DNA of 64,000 nt from Kineosporia mesophila (GTDB lineage: Bacteria; Actinomycetota; Actinomycetes; Actinomycetales; Kineosporiaceae): positions 1 to 64,000 of the forward strand of contig NZ_JAJOMA010000010.1 of the NCBI RefSeq assembly GCF_021129235.1. The letters run 5' to 3'. The position numbers and the translations under genes are program-made. Below are positions 49,421-58,414 of this stretch, piece after piece. The notes under the pieces were generated by a model. That model was not told where the DNA came from. It worked only from the letters and a program-made list of their open reading frames with translations, and made no database searches. Numbering within the stretch: the stretch's first letter is position 1; each line of letters starts with the position of its first letter.

Positions 49421-50754
49421 TTCCCGATGACCGCATTCATGTTGTCGGCGAACTCCTGCGGGGTGACGTCGAGCGAGAACAGCTTGGCGATGTTGTTCAG
49501 CAGTTCCTCGGCCGCGGTCGGGCTGAGGGCCTGGTCCCAGGACTGCGAGAAGGTCTGGGCCTTGCTCGCGGTGTCGTAGACGAACTGCAGCCAGTCGGCG
49601 TCCTCGAGCCCGCTGAACTTCGAGTCCACGCCGACCACGATCGGGACCTGACCGGCATCGTTCACCCAGTCCGACTGCTCCTCGTCGGAGAGCACCTGGG
49701 TGGCGAAGAAGTCCTTGGCGGCCTTCTTCTCCTCCTCGCTGGCCTTGGACGAGAGCGAGTAGTACTGGCCCGGGTTGCCGTAGGTGTTGCTCGGGTCGCC
49801 GGTACCGCCCGCGACCGGCGGGAAGTTCATGTAGCCCAGGTCGCCGTCCTTGACGAAGTCGCCGCCCTCGGTCTTCATCGAACCGTAGGTCCAGGCGCCG
49901 TGCAGCATCATCGCCGCCTTGCCCGAGGTGAGCAGGGCCTGGTCGGCGTTGGTGTCGGCCGTGATCGAGGCGAAACCCTTGACGAAACCGCCGGCCTTGA
50001 CCAGCTTCTGCACCTCGCCGAGGGCCTTGATCGAGGCCGGGTTGGACCAGGCGTCCTTCTCGCCCTCGAACACGGCCTGGAACACCTCGGGGCCGCCGAT
50101 CCGGTCGAAGAGGAACTCCAGCCACATCATGTTGGTCCAGCGGGACTGGCCGGCCAGCGAGAAGGCCGCGATCTTCTTCTCGGTGAACTTCGGCACCAGG
50201 GCCAGCATTTCCTCCCAGGTGGTGGGCGGCTGCACCCCGACGTCCTTGAAAACCTTCTTGTTCCAGTACAGGACGATCGGGGTGACGGTCTCGGCCGGCA
50301 CCGCGTAGATCTTGCCGTCGACGGTCGCGGCGGCGAACGAGGACGGGAAGCGCCGGGTCTTCTGGTCCGGGTTGTCGTCGAACCAGGAGGTCAGGTCTTC
50401 CACCGCACCGGCGTCGACCCAGCTGGCCAGGCCGCCGCCGCCCCAGCCCCAGATCACGGTCGGGGCCTGGCCGGCGCCGATCGCGACCTTGATCTTCTCC
50501 TTGTACGCGTCGTTCTGGAACGCGGTGCCCTTGATCGCCTCGTCCGGCTTGGCCTTGTTGAACCGCTCGAGCGAGGTCCGGCGGATGGTCTCGTTGGGGT
50601 CGACGGACAGGTACCAGTAAGTGCCGCCCGCACCGCCGCCACCCCCCTTGCCGGAGTTGTCTCCGGGGCCGGAACTGCCGCAGGCGGCGAGCGTGGCGCC
50701 GACGATCGGGACGCCCAGCGCGAAGCTGAGGAAATTACGTCGGGACGTCTTCAT
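49417..50754 (-). CDS. bxlE: Sugar-binding lipoprotein of the ABC transporter
   Basis: 445 residues from ATG 50754; an in-frame ATG at 50775 would add seven. The N-terminus has a twin-arginine motif SRRNFLSF and a lipobox LAAC with Cys25, so it is probably a Tat-exported lipoprotein. The mature part is a family-1 extracellular solute-binding protein (ETIRRTSLERFNKAKP, YAVPAETVTPIVLYWNKKVFKD, LLTSGKAAMMLHGAW). It captures the sugar outside the membrane and delivers it to the two permeases. It is the first gene of the operon, divergent from the GH3 gene; both start near LacI-type operators. Confidence 0.9.
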   Translation of the reverse strand: MKTSRRNFLSFALGVPIVGATLAACGSSGPGDNSGKGGGGGAGGTYWYLSVDPNETIRRTSLERFNKAKPDEAIKGTAFQNDAYKEKIKVAIGAGQAPTVIWGWGGGGLASWVDAGAVEDLTSWFDDNPDQKTRRFPSSFAAATVDGKIYAVPAETVTPIVLYWNKKVFKDVGVQPPTTWEEMLALVPKFTEKKIAAFSLAGQSRWTNMMWLEFLFDRIGGPEVFQAVFEGEKDAWSNPASIKALGEVQKLVKAGGFVKGFASITADTNADQALLTSGKAAMMLHGAWTYGSMKTEGGDFVKDGDLGYMNFPPVAGGTGDPSNTYGNPGQYYSLSSKASEEEKKAAKDFFATQVLSDEEQSDWVNDAGQVPIVVGVDSKFSGLEDADWLQFVYDTASKAQTFSQSWDQALSPTAAEELLNNIAKLFSLDVTPQEFADNMNAVIGK

Positions 50755-50931
50755 GGGATCCACGGTGATCTCCATCGGGTACCGGCCGCGGGAACGCGGC
50801 TCATGGGTCGCACCGGGACGGTGGCGTGCTGTCGCTCGCCGGGCGCCCCGGTGCGCTGAAAAGGTCTTCGTCGAGCTGGCTCAGGGTCGGCGCCCCAAGG
50901 GCCTGAAAGAGCGCCGGAAATGTCGGAAGTT

Positions 50932-50948
50932 CTCGAAAACTAGTTTCG
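50932..50948. promoter_or_regulatory. LacI-type operator candidate 1
   Basis: CTCGAAAACTAGTTTCG contains a near-palindrome CGAAAAC-T-AGTTTCG with one mismatch. It resembles the second site at 51066-51080 and lies about 180 bases upstream of the solute-binding gene. Confidence 0.55.
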
Positions 50949-51065
50949 CTGCTGTGCGATGTCAACCCTTGAAAGCCAACCTCCGGTCGAGGACAGTGAA
51001 TCCGTCGGCGAACGGAAAAATGCTTGTCTTCGAGCTATTTTGACGGCCGGCGCAGGTACCGGCCA

Positions 51066-51080
51066 TCGAAAACTTTTCGA
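51066..51080. promoter_or_regulatory. LacI-type operator candidate 2
   Basis: TCGAAAACTTTTCGA is a perfect 7+1+7 palindrome, 20 bases upstream of the GH3 start codon, well placed to block its promoter or leader. Confidence 0.65.
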
Positions 51081-51100
51081 AGCACCTCACGAGGGAGTGA

Positions 51101-53440
51101 GTGGTGGAACCTACCGAACTCTGGCGCGACCCGGCACGAGCTGTCGGTGAACGGGTCGACGACCTGCTCGCCCGCCTGACCGTCGAGGAGAAGACCGGGC
51201 AGCTCGGCAGCCGCTGGGTCGGGAACACGCCGTCGGGCACGGTGAGTGAGGACGACGCCTCGACAGCCCCGATGGAGCAGACCTTCGCGGCGGAGGCGAG
51301 CGTTCCGCTCGAGGAGGCGGCCCGGCACGGCCTGGGGCATCTCACCCGGGTCTACGGAAGTGCTCCCGTCAGCCCGGCGCAGGGTGCCGCGGAACTGGCC
51401 CGGCAGCAGCGGGTCGTGATGGGGGCGTCGCGGTTCGGCCTTCCCGCGATCGCCCACGAGGAGTGCCTCACCGGCGTCACCACCTACGGCGCAACGGTTT
51501 ACCCTGCCGCCATCGCCTGGGCCGCGACCTTCGACCCGGAGCTGGTCGGGGAGATGGCTGCGGCGATCGGCCGGGATCTGGCGGAACTGGGCGTACATCA
51601 GGGGCTGTCGCCGCTGATGGATGTCGTGCGGGACTACCGCTGGGGCCGGGTGGAGGAGACGCTGGGGGAAGACCCCTACCTGGTCGCCGAACTCGGGACC
51701 GCCTACGTGCGCGGGCTCCAGGGCCACGGGATCATCGCCACGCTCAAGCATTTCGCCGGGTACTCGGCCTCCCGCACCGGGCGTAACCACGGCCCGGTCT
51801 CGATCGGCCGGCGTGAGCTGCTCGACCTGATCCTGCCGCCCTTCGAGGCCGCGGTGGCCGCGGGCGTGGGGTCGGTGATGCACTCCTACTCCGACGTGGA
51901 CGCGGTGCCGGCCGGGGCGGACACCTGGCTCCTCACCGAGATCCTGCGCGACGACTGGGGATTCGCCGGCACCCTGGTCTCGGACTACTGGGCCACCCCG
52001 TTCCTGGCCGGCATGCACCGGATCGTCGAGGACTACGCCGGGGCGGCGGCGGTGACCCTGCGGGCCGGCGTCGACGTGGAACTGCCCGACACGATCTGCT
52101 TCGCCCACCTGCCCGAGCTGGTGCGCGCGAAGGAGGTGCCGCAGGAGCTGATCGACCGCGCCGTCCGTCGCGTGCTCACGCAGAAGGCCGAGCTCGGACT
52201 GCTCGACGAGGGATGGGAGCCGGCCCCGGCGTCCGGCGTGGATCTCGACCCGCCGGGCAACCGCGACATCGCCCGCCGGATCGCCGAGACCTCGATCGTG
52301 CTCCTCGATCCGGGAACGGCCCTGCCCGTCACCGGGCCGAACCGGATCGCGGTGGTCGGCCCGTGCGCCGACGACGCGCGCACCTTCATGGGCTGCTACG
52401 CCTTCCCGAACCACGTCCTGCCCAAGTTTCCGGAGCACGAGGGAGGTTTCGGCATCCCGATTCCGACCGCGCTGGATGCCCTGCGCGCCGAGTTCCCGCA
52501 GGCGCAGATCGTGCACGAGGCCGGGTGCCAGGTGATGGGTGACGACGCCTCGGGTCTGGAGGCGGCCGTGAGCGCGGCGGCCGGGGCCGACCTGGTGATC
52601 GCCTTCGTCGGTGACCTGGCCGGGATGTTCGGGCTCGGATCGTCGGGGGAGGGGTGCGACGTCGACGACCTGCGGCTACCGGGTCGACAGCCGGAATTGG
52701 TGACGTCGGTACTGGCCACCGGCACGCCGGTGGTGGTGGTCGTGGTGTCGGGGAGGCCGTACGCGCTGGGTGACGTCGAACCGCTCGCCGCCGGTCTGGT
52801 GCAGGCGTTCATGCCCGGCGCCGAGGGCGGCGCCGCGCTGGCCGGGGTGCTGTCCGGGCGGGTCGAGCCCGGCGGCCGGCTGCCGGTGCAGATCCCGCGC
52901 CGCCCGGGCGGTCAGCCGTACACCTACCTCCAGCCACCGCTGGGGGAGCCCAGCTCGATCAGCAGCGTCGACGTGACGCCGCTCTACCCGTTCGGGTACG
53001 GCCGTTCCTACACCGCGTTCGGGCTGGAGGAGTTCGGCATCGACGCGGCGGAGATCCCGACCGACGGAGCGTTCGAGGTGAGGGTCGTCGTCCACAATCG
53101 TGGTGACCGACCCGGGACGGAAGTGGTGCAGCTCTACCTGAGCGACCCGGTGGCCACCGTGGTCCGGCCGGTCCGGTGGCTGGCGGGGTTCGCCCGGGTG
53201 CGGCTGGAGCCGGGGGAGGCGGTGCCGGTGACGTTCACGGTGCACGCCGACCGTACCGCCCTGGTCGGGCGGGACCTGATCCGGGTGGTGGAACCCGGGG
53301 AGATCGGGGTGGCGGTGGGCACGTCGTCGCGGGACCTGCCCCTGGCCGGCACCGTGCGGCTGGCCGGCGAGCGCCGGGTGGTCGGCCACGACCGGGAGCT
53401 GCGGACGCCGGTGGAGCTGGGGAGCGTGCGGAAGGCGTAG
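51101..53440 (+). CDS. bxlA: Glycoside hydrolase family 3 enzyme (probable intracellular beta-xylosidase, BxlA-like)
   Basis: 779 residues from GTG 51101 with GAGGGAG upstream. No signal peptide, so it works on imported sugars. The GH3 features are KHFAGYSASRTGRNHGPVSIG, the nucleophile Asp in TLVSDYW, a C-terminal alpha/beta sandwich and a fibronectin-III-like domain at the end (VVHNRGDRPGTEVVQLYL). Divergence from a sugar ABC transporter with a LacI repressor matches the streptomycete bxlREFGA locus for xylobiose uptake and hydrolysis. A beta-glucosidase acting on cellobiose is the alternative, since GH3 specificity cannot be read directly. Confidence 0.87.
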   Translation: MVEPTELWRDPARAVGERVDDLLARLTVEEKTGQLGSRWVGNTPSGTVSEDDASTAPMEQTFAAEASVPLEEAARHGLGHLTRVYGSAPVSPAQGAAELARQQRVVMGASRFGLPAIAHEECLTGVTTYGATVYPAAIAWAATFDPELVGEMAAAIGRDLAELGVHQGLSPLMDVVRDYRWGRVEETLGEDPYLVAELGTAYVRGLQGHGIIATLKHFAGYSASRTGRNHGPVSIGRRELLDLILPPFEAAVAAGVGSVMHSYSDVDAVPAGADTWLLTEILRDDWGFAGTLVSDYWATPFLAGMHRIVEDYAGAAAVTLRAGVDVELPDTICFAHLPELVRAKEVPQELIDRAVRRVLTQKAELGLLDEGWEPAPASGVDLDPPGNRDIARRIAETSIVLLDPGTALPVTGPNRIAVVGPCADDARTFMGCYAFPNHVLPKFPEHEGGFGIPIPTALDALRAEFPQAQIVHEAGCQVMGDDASGLEAAVSAAAGADLVIAFVGDLAGMFGLGSSGEGCDVDDLRLPGRQPELVTSVLATGTPVVVVVVSGRPYALGDVEPLAAGLVQAFMPGAEGGAALAGVLSGRVEPGGRLPVQIPRRPGGQPYTYLQPPLGEPSSISSVDVTPLYPFGYGRSYTAFGLEEFGIDAAEIPTDGAFEVRVVVHNRGDRPGTEVVQLYLSDPVATVVRPVRWLAGFARVRLEPGEAVPVTFTVHADRTALVGRDLIRVVEPGEIGVAVGTSSRDLPLAGTVRLAGERRVVGHDRELRTPVELGSVRKA

Positions 53441-53442
53441 AC

Positions 53443-53471
53443 CCGGCGGCCGTTCGGGGGCCGGCCGCCGG
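53443..53471 (+). terminator. Hairpin downstream of the GH3 gene
   Basis: A perfect 10-bp GC stem (53443-53452 with 53462-53471), immediately after the stop, without a T-run. Confidence 0.5.
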
Positions 53472-53704
53472 TCCGTATCACGAAACGAAACCGGATTCGG
53501 AGGAGGCAAACCGGAAAGCGCCCCACTTGACTACTTTTGCGATGGTGGTTTCCACCTCAGTTGGCCCCCGGACGATGCACAGAACCCCCTCCTGAGCGTT
53601 ACCGTCACACGGTCGGGTGTCATTCCTTCGGCGGATCATCGCGGACGGGTGGGCGGACGACGGGAATTGCGAGCAGTTGTGTCCTGTCCGGAAGGGGAAG
53701 CGAC

Positions 53705-55606
53705 GTGGCGGTGGCACCGGCCATGCCGTGGGCCCAGGCGACCGGCCGTCCCCGCCGGGGACGACATCGGCTGCCGGATCAGGCGGTCTCCCAGCCGGCG
53801 CCCCTGGCCGGCTGGGCGAAGGCCATCCTGGCGGACATCGCCGTGCCGGCCGTGACCATGTCGCCGGACATGCGGGTCTCGGAGCTGGACGACTGGTTCC
53901 GGGGCAACCCGCGCACGACCACCGTCGTCGTCCCGCTGGAGGCGGGCCCGATCGTGGTGGACCGCGCCTGGTTCGACCGGTGGGTCTCGAGTGCCCTGGG
54001 CTACGGCCGGTCGGTGTTCAAGCGGATGACCCTGGCCGACCTGGACGACGTACCGAGCATGTTCCTGACCGCCGACACGAGCATCGACGCGGCCGCGGCC
54101 GTGGTCACCGACGAGGCCCCCGGCGAGGAGGCCTCGGTGACCACGGTCGGTGTCATCGCTGCCGACGGCGCCCTGATGACGGTCTCGGTGACCACCCTGT
54201 TCCGCGCGCTCTCGTACAGCTACGCCTACCAGGCCCGCCACGACGTCCTCACCGGTCTGCCGAACCGGGCCTCCCTGATGGAGTGGATGCGGGGCCACGA
54301 CGCCCGGTCCGGCGACGTGACCGTGCTCTACATCGACCTGGACCGGTTCAAGGACGTCAACGACAGCCTCGGGCACGCCGTCGGCGACCAGGTGCTGCGG
54401 ATCTTCTCCGAGCGGCTGCAGAACATCGCCCGGTCCGACGACCGGGTGGCCCGGCTCGGCGGTGACGAGTTCGCGATGGTGCTCGCCGGGGCCCTGACCC
54501 CCGACGAGTCGCGCACGGTGGCCGAGCGGATCGTGCACGAGGCCTCGATCCCGTTCAGCGTCACGGTCGACCACGGCGACGGCCAGCAGGTCGACGCGGT
54601 GGCCAGCATCGGCGCCAGCGTGGGCGTGGCCGGCGCGGACTCGATGATCTCCTCCGGGGTCAGCCTGGAGGACCTGGTCTCGCAGGCCGACCTGGCGATG
54701 TTCCAGTCCAAGTCGCACGGCCGGGGCCGGGTCACCCACTTCGACGCCGAGGTGCTGGCCACCCGGGGTTCGCAGACCGAGCTGCGCGCGCGGCACCACA
54801 TGGAGCGCCGGCTGCGCCAGGCCATCGCGGCCGGGGAGCTGCGCCTGCACTACCAGCCGCTGGCCGAGCTGGCCAGCAACCGCATCGTGGGGGCCGAGGC
54901 GCTGGCCCGGTGGGAGGACGCCGAGCTCGGCCCGGTGTCGCCGGTGGTGTTCATCAAGCTCGCCGAGGAGACCGGCCTGATCATCGACCTCGGTCGCTGG
55001 GCCCTGAACACCGCCTGCCAGGAAGCCGCCACCTGGCCGATGTTCGAGTCGGCGGACGGCATCCGGCGCCGGATGAAGGTCACCGTCAACGTGTCCGCCG
55101 TGCAGTTGTCCCAGCCCTCGTTCGTGCGGGACGTGGCCGAGGCCCTGGTCGACTCCGGCCTGCTGCCGCGCACGCTGTGCCTGGAGATCACCGAGACCGC
55201 GGTGATCGGTGACATGCACGCCACCGCCAAGAACCTCCAGGAGATCCGCGACCTGGGGGTGACCGTGGCGCTGGACGACTTCGGCACCGGGTACTCGTCG
55301 CTGACCATGCTGCGCGACCTGCCGGCCGACGTGGTGAAGATCGACAAGTCGTTCATCGACAAGATCGCCGTGGAGGCCTCCACCGACAGCGTGCTCGCCC
55401 GGCTGGTCATCGAGACCGCGCACTCGCTGGGCATGAGCGTCTGCGCCGAGGGTGTGGAGACGAACGAGCAGGCCGAGCGGCTCGCCGACATGGGCTGCGA
55501 CACCCTGCAGGGCTGGCTGATCTCCAAGCCGCTCGCCGGCTCGGAGGCCTTCACCGAGTGGCTGCCCACCGCGGTGCTGCCCGAGGCCCTGGGGCCACGG
55601 CGCTGA
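53705..55606 (+). CDS. Dual GGDEF-EAL protein (cyclic-di-GMP synthase/phosphodiesterase)
   Basis: 633 residues from GTG 53705, preferred over starts further upstream because of GGAAGGGGAAG just ahead of it and the poor codon use before. An N-terminal region (about residues 30-175) resembles a pair of CBS-like modules. It is followed by a GGDEF domain with an intact RLGGDEF active site and then an EAL domain with intact EALARW, plus later LEITETA and DDFGTGYSSL. Both catalytic centres look functional, so it could make and degrade c-di-GMP. No membrane segment is visible, so a soluble signal integrator is likely. Confidence 0.9.
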   Translation: MAVAPAMPWAQATGRPRRGRHRLPDQAVSQPAPLAGWAKAILADIAVPAVTMSPDMRVSELDDWFRGNPRTTTVVVPLEAGPIVVDRAWFDRWVSSALGYGRSVFKRMTLADLDDVPSMFLTADTSIDAAAAVVTDEAPGEEASVTTVGVIAADGALMTVSVTTLFRALSYSYAYQARHDVLTGLPNRASLMEWMRGHDARSGDVTVLYIDLDRFKDVNDSLGHAVGDQVLRIFSERLQNIARSDDRVARLGGDEFAMVLAGALTPDESRTVAERIVHEASIPFSVTVDHGDGQQVDAVASIGASVGVAGADSMISSGVSLEDLVSQADLAMFQSKSHGRGRVTHFDAEVLATRGSQTELRARHHMERRLRQAIAAGELRLHYQPLAELASNRIVGAEALARWEDAELGPVSPVVFIKLAEETGLIIDLGRWALNTACQEAATWPMFESADGIRRRMKVTVNVSAVQLSQPSFVRDVAEALVDSGLLPRTLCLEITETAVIGDMHATAKNLQEIRDLGVTVALDDFGTGYSSLTMLRDLPADVVKIDKSFIDKIAVEASTDSVLARLVIETAHSLGMSVCAEGVETNEQAERLADMGCDTLQGWLISKPLAGSEAFTEWLPTAVLPEALGPRR

Positions 55607-55615
55607 TCCCGCTCC

Positions 55616-55631
55616 TGTGATCCAGATCACG
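55616..55631. promoter_or_regulatory. Crp/GlxR-like site
   Basis: TGTGATCCAGATCACG matches TGTGA-N6-TCACA at all but the last base. It lies about 45 bases before the sigma-factor start codon and 10 bases after the GGDEF-EAL stop. Confidence 0.5.
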
Positions 55632-55676
55632 GCTCGGTAGAGAACCGGGAACCGGACCGCCGTCGACTCTCCTGGT

Positions 55677-56213
55677 GTGGACGAGAGATCCGAGGGTGAG
55701 CTGTTACGCCGGGTCGCCCGGGGTGACCGGGCGGCCTTCGACGAGTTCTACCGCCGGACGGCTCCCTGGCTGACGGTGCGGCTGCGGCGTCGCTGTGCCG
55801 ACCCGGAGCTGCTGTCCGAAGTGGTCCAGGACACCTACGTGGCGGTCTGGCGCTCGGCGGGCAGCCTGGCCCCGGTGGCGGCCGAGGGGCAGGCCCTGGG
55901 CTGGCTGTGGACGATCGCCGCCCGGCGGCTCGTCGACGGGTTCCGGGCCCAGACCCGGCAGGCCCGCGTACCGGTGACCACGGCGGAGCCGGTGGCCCCG
56001 GCCGCCGAGGACGAGGCCCTGGCCGGCGGACTGGGCGGGGGTCTGGAGCAGGCTCTGCTCGATCTGCCCCCGGAGCTGCGTCGCGTGCTCACCGCCATGG
56101 TGCTCGACGGCCTGACGGTGCGCGAGACCTCGATCCTGCTCGGCCTGCCGGAGGGAACCGTGAAGACCCGGGCCCGGCGGGCACGTACCGCCCTGAGGGA
56201 GGCACTGTCATGA
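55677..56213 (+). CDS. ECF-type RNA polymerase sigma factor
   Basis: 178 residues from GTG 55677. Region 2 is RVARGDRAAFDEFYRRTAPWLTVRLRRRCADPELLSEVVQDTYVAVWRSAG (with the -10 recognition helix), and region 4 is LPPELRRVLTAMVLDGLTVRETSILLGLPEGTVKTRARRARTALRE. It directs transcription of a small regulon, probably including its own operon. The last codons overlap the start of the anti-sigma gene (ATGA), the usual arrangement. A Crp-like site precedes it. The stress that activates it is unknown. Confidence 0.92.
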   Translation: MDERSEGELLRRVARGDRAAFDEFYRRTAPWLTVRLRRRCADPELLSEVVQDTYVAVWRSAGSLAPVAAEGQALGWLWTIAARRLVDGFRAQTRQARVPVTTAEPVAPAAEDEALAGGLGGGLEQALLDLPPELRRVLTAMVLDGLTVRETSILLGLPEGTVKTRARRARTALREALS

Positions 56214-56995
56214 CTCACCCGGCTCCGTCCTTGATCGCCCGCTACGCGACCGGTGACCGCGGGGTGGACGACGCGACGGTGTGGGCCCTGGAGGCTCACC
56301 TCGAGTCGTGTGCGGGCTGCCGGTCCGGCCTGGCCGCGGCGCTGGCACCGGACCTTCACGGGCTGCTCGACCGGGCGTCCGTGGGCATCGACGCCGCGAT
56401 CGGGGGCGGGCCCGCCCCCGTCCCGGTGAGCCGTGGGCGCCGTCTGACGACGACGGCCCGGCTCTGGCCCTGGCCCGTCTCGGCCGTGGTGCTGGTGCTG
56501 ATGGCGCTGGGCCTGGACCGGGTCTATCCCCAGATGCCTTCGCTGGTCATGCTTCTGGCCCCGGTCGTCCCGCTCATCCCGGTGGCCGCGGTGTGGAGCC
56601 GGCCCCTGGACCCGGCCTGGGAACTGACGAGTTCCGCACCCCGCGGCGGACTGTGGCTGCTGTTACGCCGGACGCTGGCCATGATGCTCGCCCTGCTGCC
56701 GGTTCTCACGGTGGCGGGTCTGCTGACCGGTCATTCCCCGGCGGTGTGGCTGCTGCCCGCCCTGGCGCTGACCGCCGGCAGCCTGCTGGGGGGACCGCTG
56801 GTGGGCGGGGTGGACCGGGCCGCCGTCGCCCTGGGCGTGATCTGGGCGGCGGCCGTGGTCGTGCCCAGTCTGCAGACCCGGCACGCACCGGCAGTACTGA
56901 CCGCCGGCAGCCAGATCTGGTGGGCCCTCGTCACGGCCGCCCTCGTCGCCGTTCTCGGGGCCCAGCTCCGACACCGCGGCGATTTCTCGCACTGA
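56210..56995 (+). CDS. Membrane anti-sigma factor with zinc-finger domain
   Basis: 261 residues starting at ATG 56210, coupled to the sigma gene. The N-terminus contains a HX3CX2C zinc motif (HLESCAGC) as in ZAS/zf-HC2 anti-sigma factors. About five or six hydrophobic segments follow in the C-terminal 170 residues, more than the usual single helix. It would hold the sigma factor at the membrane. The multi-spanning C-terminus could sense the activity of the ABC transporter encoded downstream. Confidence 0.82.
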   Translation: MTHPAPSLIARYATGDRGVDDATVWALEAHLESCAGCRSGLAAALAPDLHGLLDRASVGIDAAIGGGPAPVPVSRGRRLTTTARLWPWPVSAVVLVLMALGLDRVYPQMPSLVMLLAPVVPLIPVAAVWSRPLDPAWELTSSAPRGGLWLLLRRTLAMMLALLPVLTVAGLLTGHSPAVWLLPALALTAGSLLGGPLVGGVDRAAVALGVIWAAAVVVPSLQTRHAPAVLTAGSQIWWALVTAALVAVLGAQLRHRGDFSH

Positions 56996-57023
56996 GCAAG
57001 ACCTACTACCTGGAGAGCCCTTC

Positions 57024-57824
57024 ATGCGTACCGTCCGCGCGGCCGACATCGCGCCGCAGACCTACCGATGGTCGATCGAGGCCCGCAATCTCACGGTCAA
57101 GGCCGGCCGGCACCAGGCCGTCAACGGTCTCGACCTGAGCCTGGGCATCGGTGTGCACGGCCTGCTCGGTGCCAACGGCGCCGGGAAGACCACCCTGATG
57201 CGTTGCCTCGCCACCGTGATCCAGCCCGCCGGAGGAGAACTGAGCCTGCTCGGCGCCGAGGTGTCGCGCGGTTCCCGGCTGCGCGGGATCCGCCGCGACC
57301 TGGGCTACCTGCCCCAGGCGTTCGGCTACTACCCGCGATTCACCGTGCGGGAGTTCGTCGAGTACGTGGCCTGGCTGAAAGAGACGCCCGCGCAAGATAT
57401 CCCGGGGGCCGTGCAGCGCGCGGTCGAGCGGGTCGGGCTGGAGGCCAAGGCCGACGCGAAAATGAAGTCGCTCTCGGGCGGCATGCTGCGCCGGGCCGGC
57501 ATCGCCCAGGCCATCGTCAACGACCCCGCGGTGCTGCTGCTCGACGAGCCGACCGTCGGCCTGGACCCCGAGCAGCGCCTCGACTTCCGCGACCTGCTGC
57601 GCACTCTCGGCGTCGAGAGCTGCCTGCTGGTGTCGACCCACCTGGTCGAGGACGTGGCGGCGGCCTGCACCGACGTGGTGATGATCCACGAGGGCCGCAC
57701 GGCCTGGACCGGCACGCCCGAAGAGCTCGCCGCCGCCGGGGCCGACAGCGCTCCCGGCGACAGCCCGACCGAGCGCGGCTACGCCACGGTGCTGGGCCGC
57801 TACCGTGAGCAGGCCGTCCGATGA
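57024..57824 (+). CDS. ABC transporter ATP-binding protein
   Basis: 266 residues. Walker A GANGAGKTT (about residues 49-57), Q-loop YLPQAFGYY, signature LSGGMLRRAGIAQ, Walker B VLLLDEP and the H-loop in LVSTHLVEDVA are all intact. It belongs to the export-type (CcmA/NatA-like) group. It forms an operon with two membrane proteins downstream and the sigma/anti-sigma pair upstream (28 bases away), with an ATGA overlap to the next gene. Substrate unknown. Confidence 0.9.
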   Translation: MRTVRAADIAPQTYRWSIEARNLTVKAGRHQAVNGLDLSLGIGVHGLLGANGAGKTTLMRCLATVIQPAGGELSLLGAEVSRGSRLRGIRRDLGYLPQAFGYYPRFTVREFVEYVAWLKETPAQDIPGAVQRAVERVGLEAKADAKMKSLSGGMLRRAGIAQAIVNDPAVLLLDEPTVGLDPEQRLDFRDLLRTLGVESCLLVSTHLVEDVAAACTDVVMIHEGRTAWTGTPEELAAAGADSAPGDSPTERGYATVLGRYREQAVR

Positions 57825-58414
57825 GGTGGATGACGCTCTACGCCCGGTCCCGGCAGGTACCCCGGTCGCTGTTCGTCGCGCTCGCCTCCGTGGCGCTCGC
57901 CTGTCTGCTCTGGGCCGTGTTCAGCGACGACCCCACGGTCAGCGACCGGCTGATGACGACGAGCGTCATGCTGGGTGCGGCGGTGCTCGGGCTCACCCTC
58001 GGCACCGTCGACGAGGAGCTGAACCGGCCGGCGGCCCACCACTGGCCGCGGCGCCGCGCCCTGCACCTGCTGCTGGCCCTCGGCGTGCTCGTGGCCCTGG
58101 CGCTGGCCACCCGTCTGGGCCCCGCCCATTTCGAACCCTTCCCGGTCGTGCTGCGCAACGTCGTCGGCCTGCTCGGCCTGACGGCGCTCGGCGCCGTCGT
58201 GCTCGGGCCCGACCTGTCCTGGCTCGGGGCGGCGGTGTGGACCCTGATCGGGGTGCTCCCGTTCAGCGGGCCCAGCCCGGACGTCCTGACCCAGGCGGCG
58301 ACCTGGACCGTGCAGACCTCGGGCACCACGGCCGCGACCGTCTGCGCCGCGGTACTGGCGGTCGCCGGAGCCACGGCCTACACCTTCTACGGATGCCCGG
58401 AGCGTGCGGCGTGA
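57821..58414 (+). CDS. ABC-associated membrane protein
   Basis: 197 residues; the ATG at 57821 overlaps the end of the ATPase gene. About five hydrophobic segments are visible, with an Arg-rich first loop and no catalytic motif. The stop overlaps the GTG of the next gene (58411). I take it as one membrane component of the exporter; no named family is evident. Confidence 0.72.
   Translation: MRWMTLYARSRQVPRSLFVALASVALACLLWAVFSDDPTVSDRLMTTSVMLGAAVLGLTLGTVDEELNRPAAHHWPRRRALHLLLALGVLVALALATRLGPAHFEPFPVVLRNVVGLLGLTALGAVVLGPDLSWLGAAVWTLIGVLPFSGPSPDVLTQAATWTVQTSGTTAATVCAAVLAVAGATAYTFYGCPERAA

Larger units (their letters stand above)
50755..51100. other. Divergent promoter region of the bxl-like locus
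   Basis: This 346-base region separates the solute-binding gene from the GH3 gene. It is AT-richer than its surroundings near 50930-51080 and holds the two LacI-type operator candidates listed separately. Confidence 0.6.

Noticed and set aside
48488-50125. A longer permease reading frame starting at 50125
   Set aside because: The part beyond 49420 is a shadow of the solute-binding gene; the ATG at 49420 with the ATGA overlap is the natural start.
53636-55630. A 664-codon open frame antisense to the GGDEF-EAL gene
   Set aside because: The translation is a His/Gly/Asp/Arg-rich shadow without domain content; the sense gene is certain.
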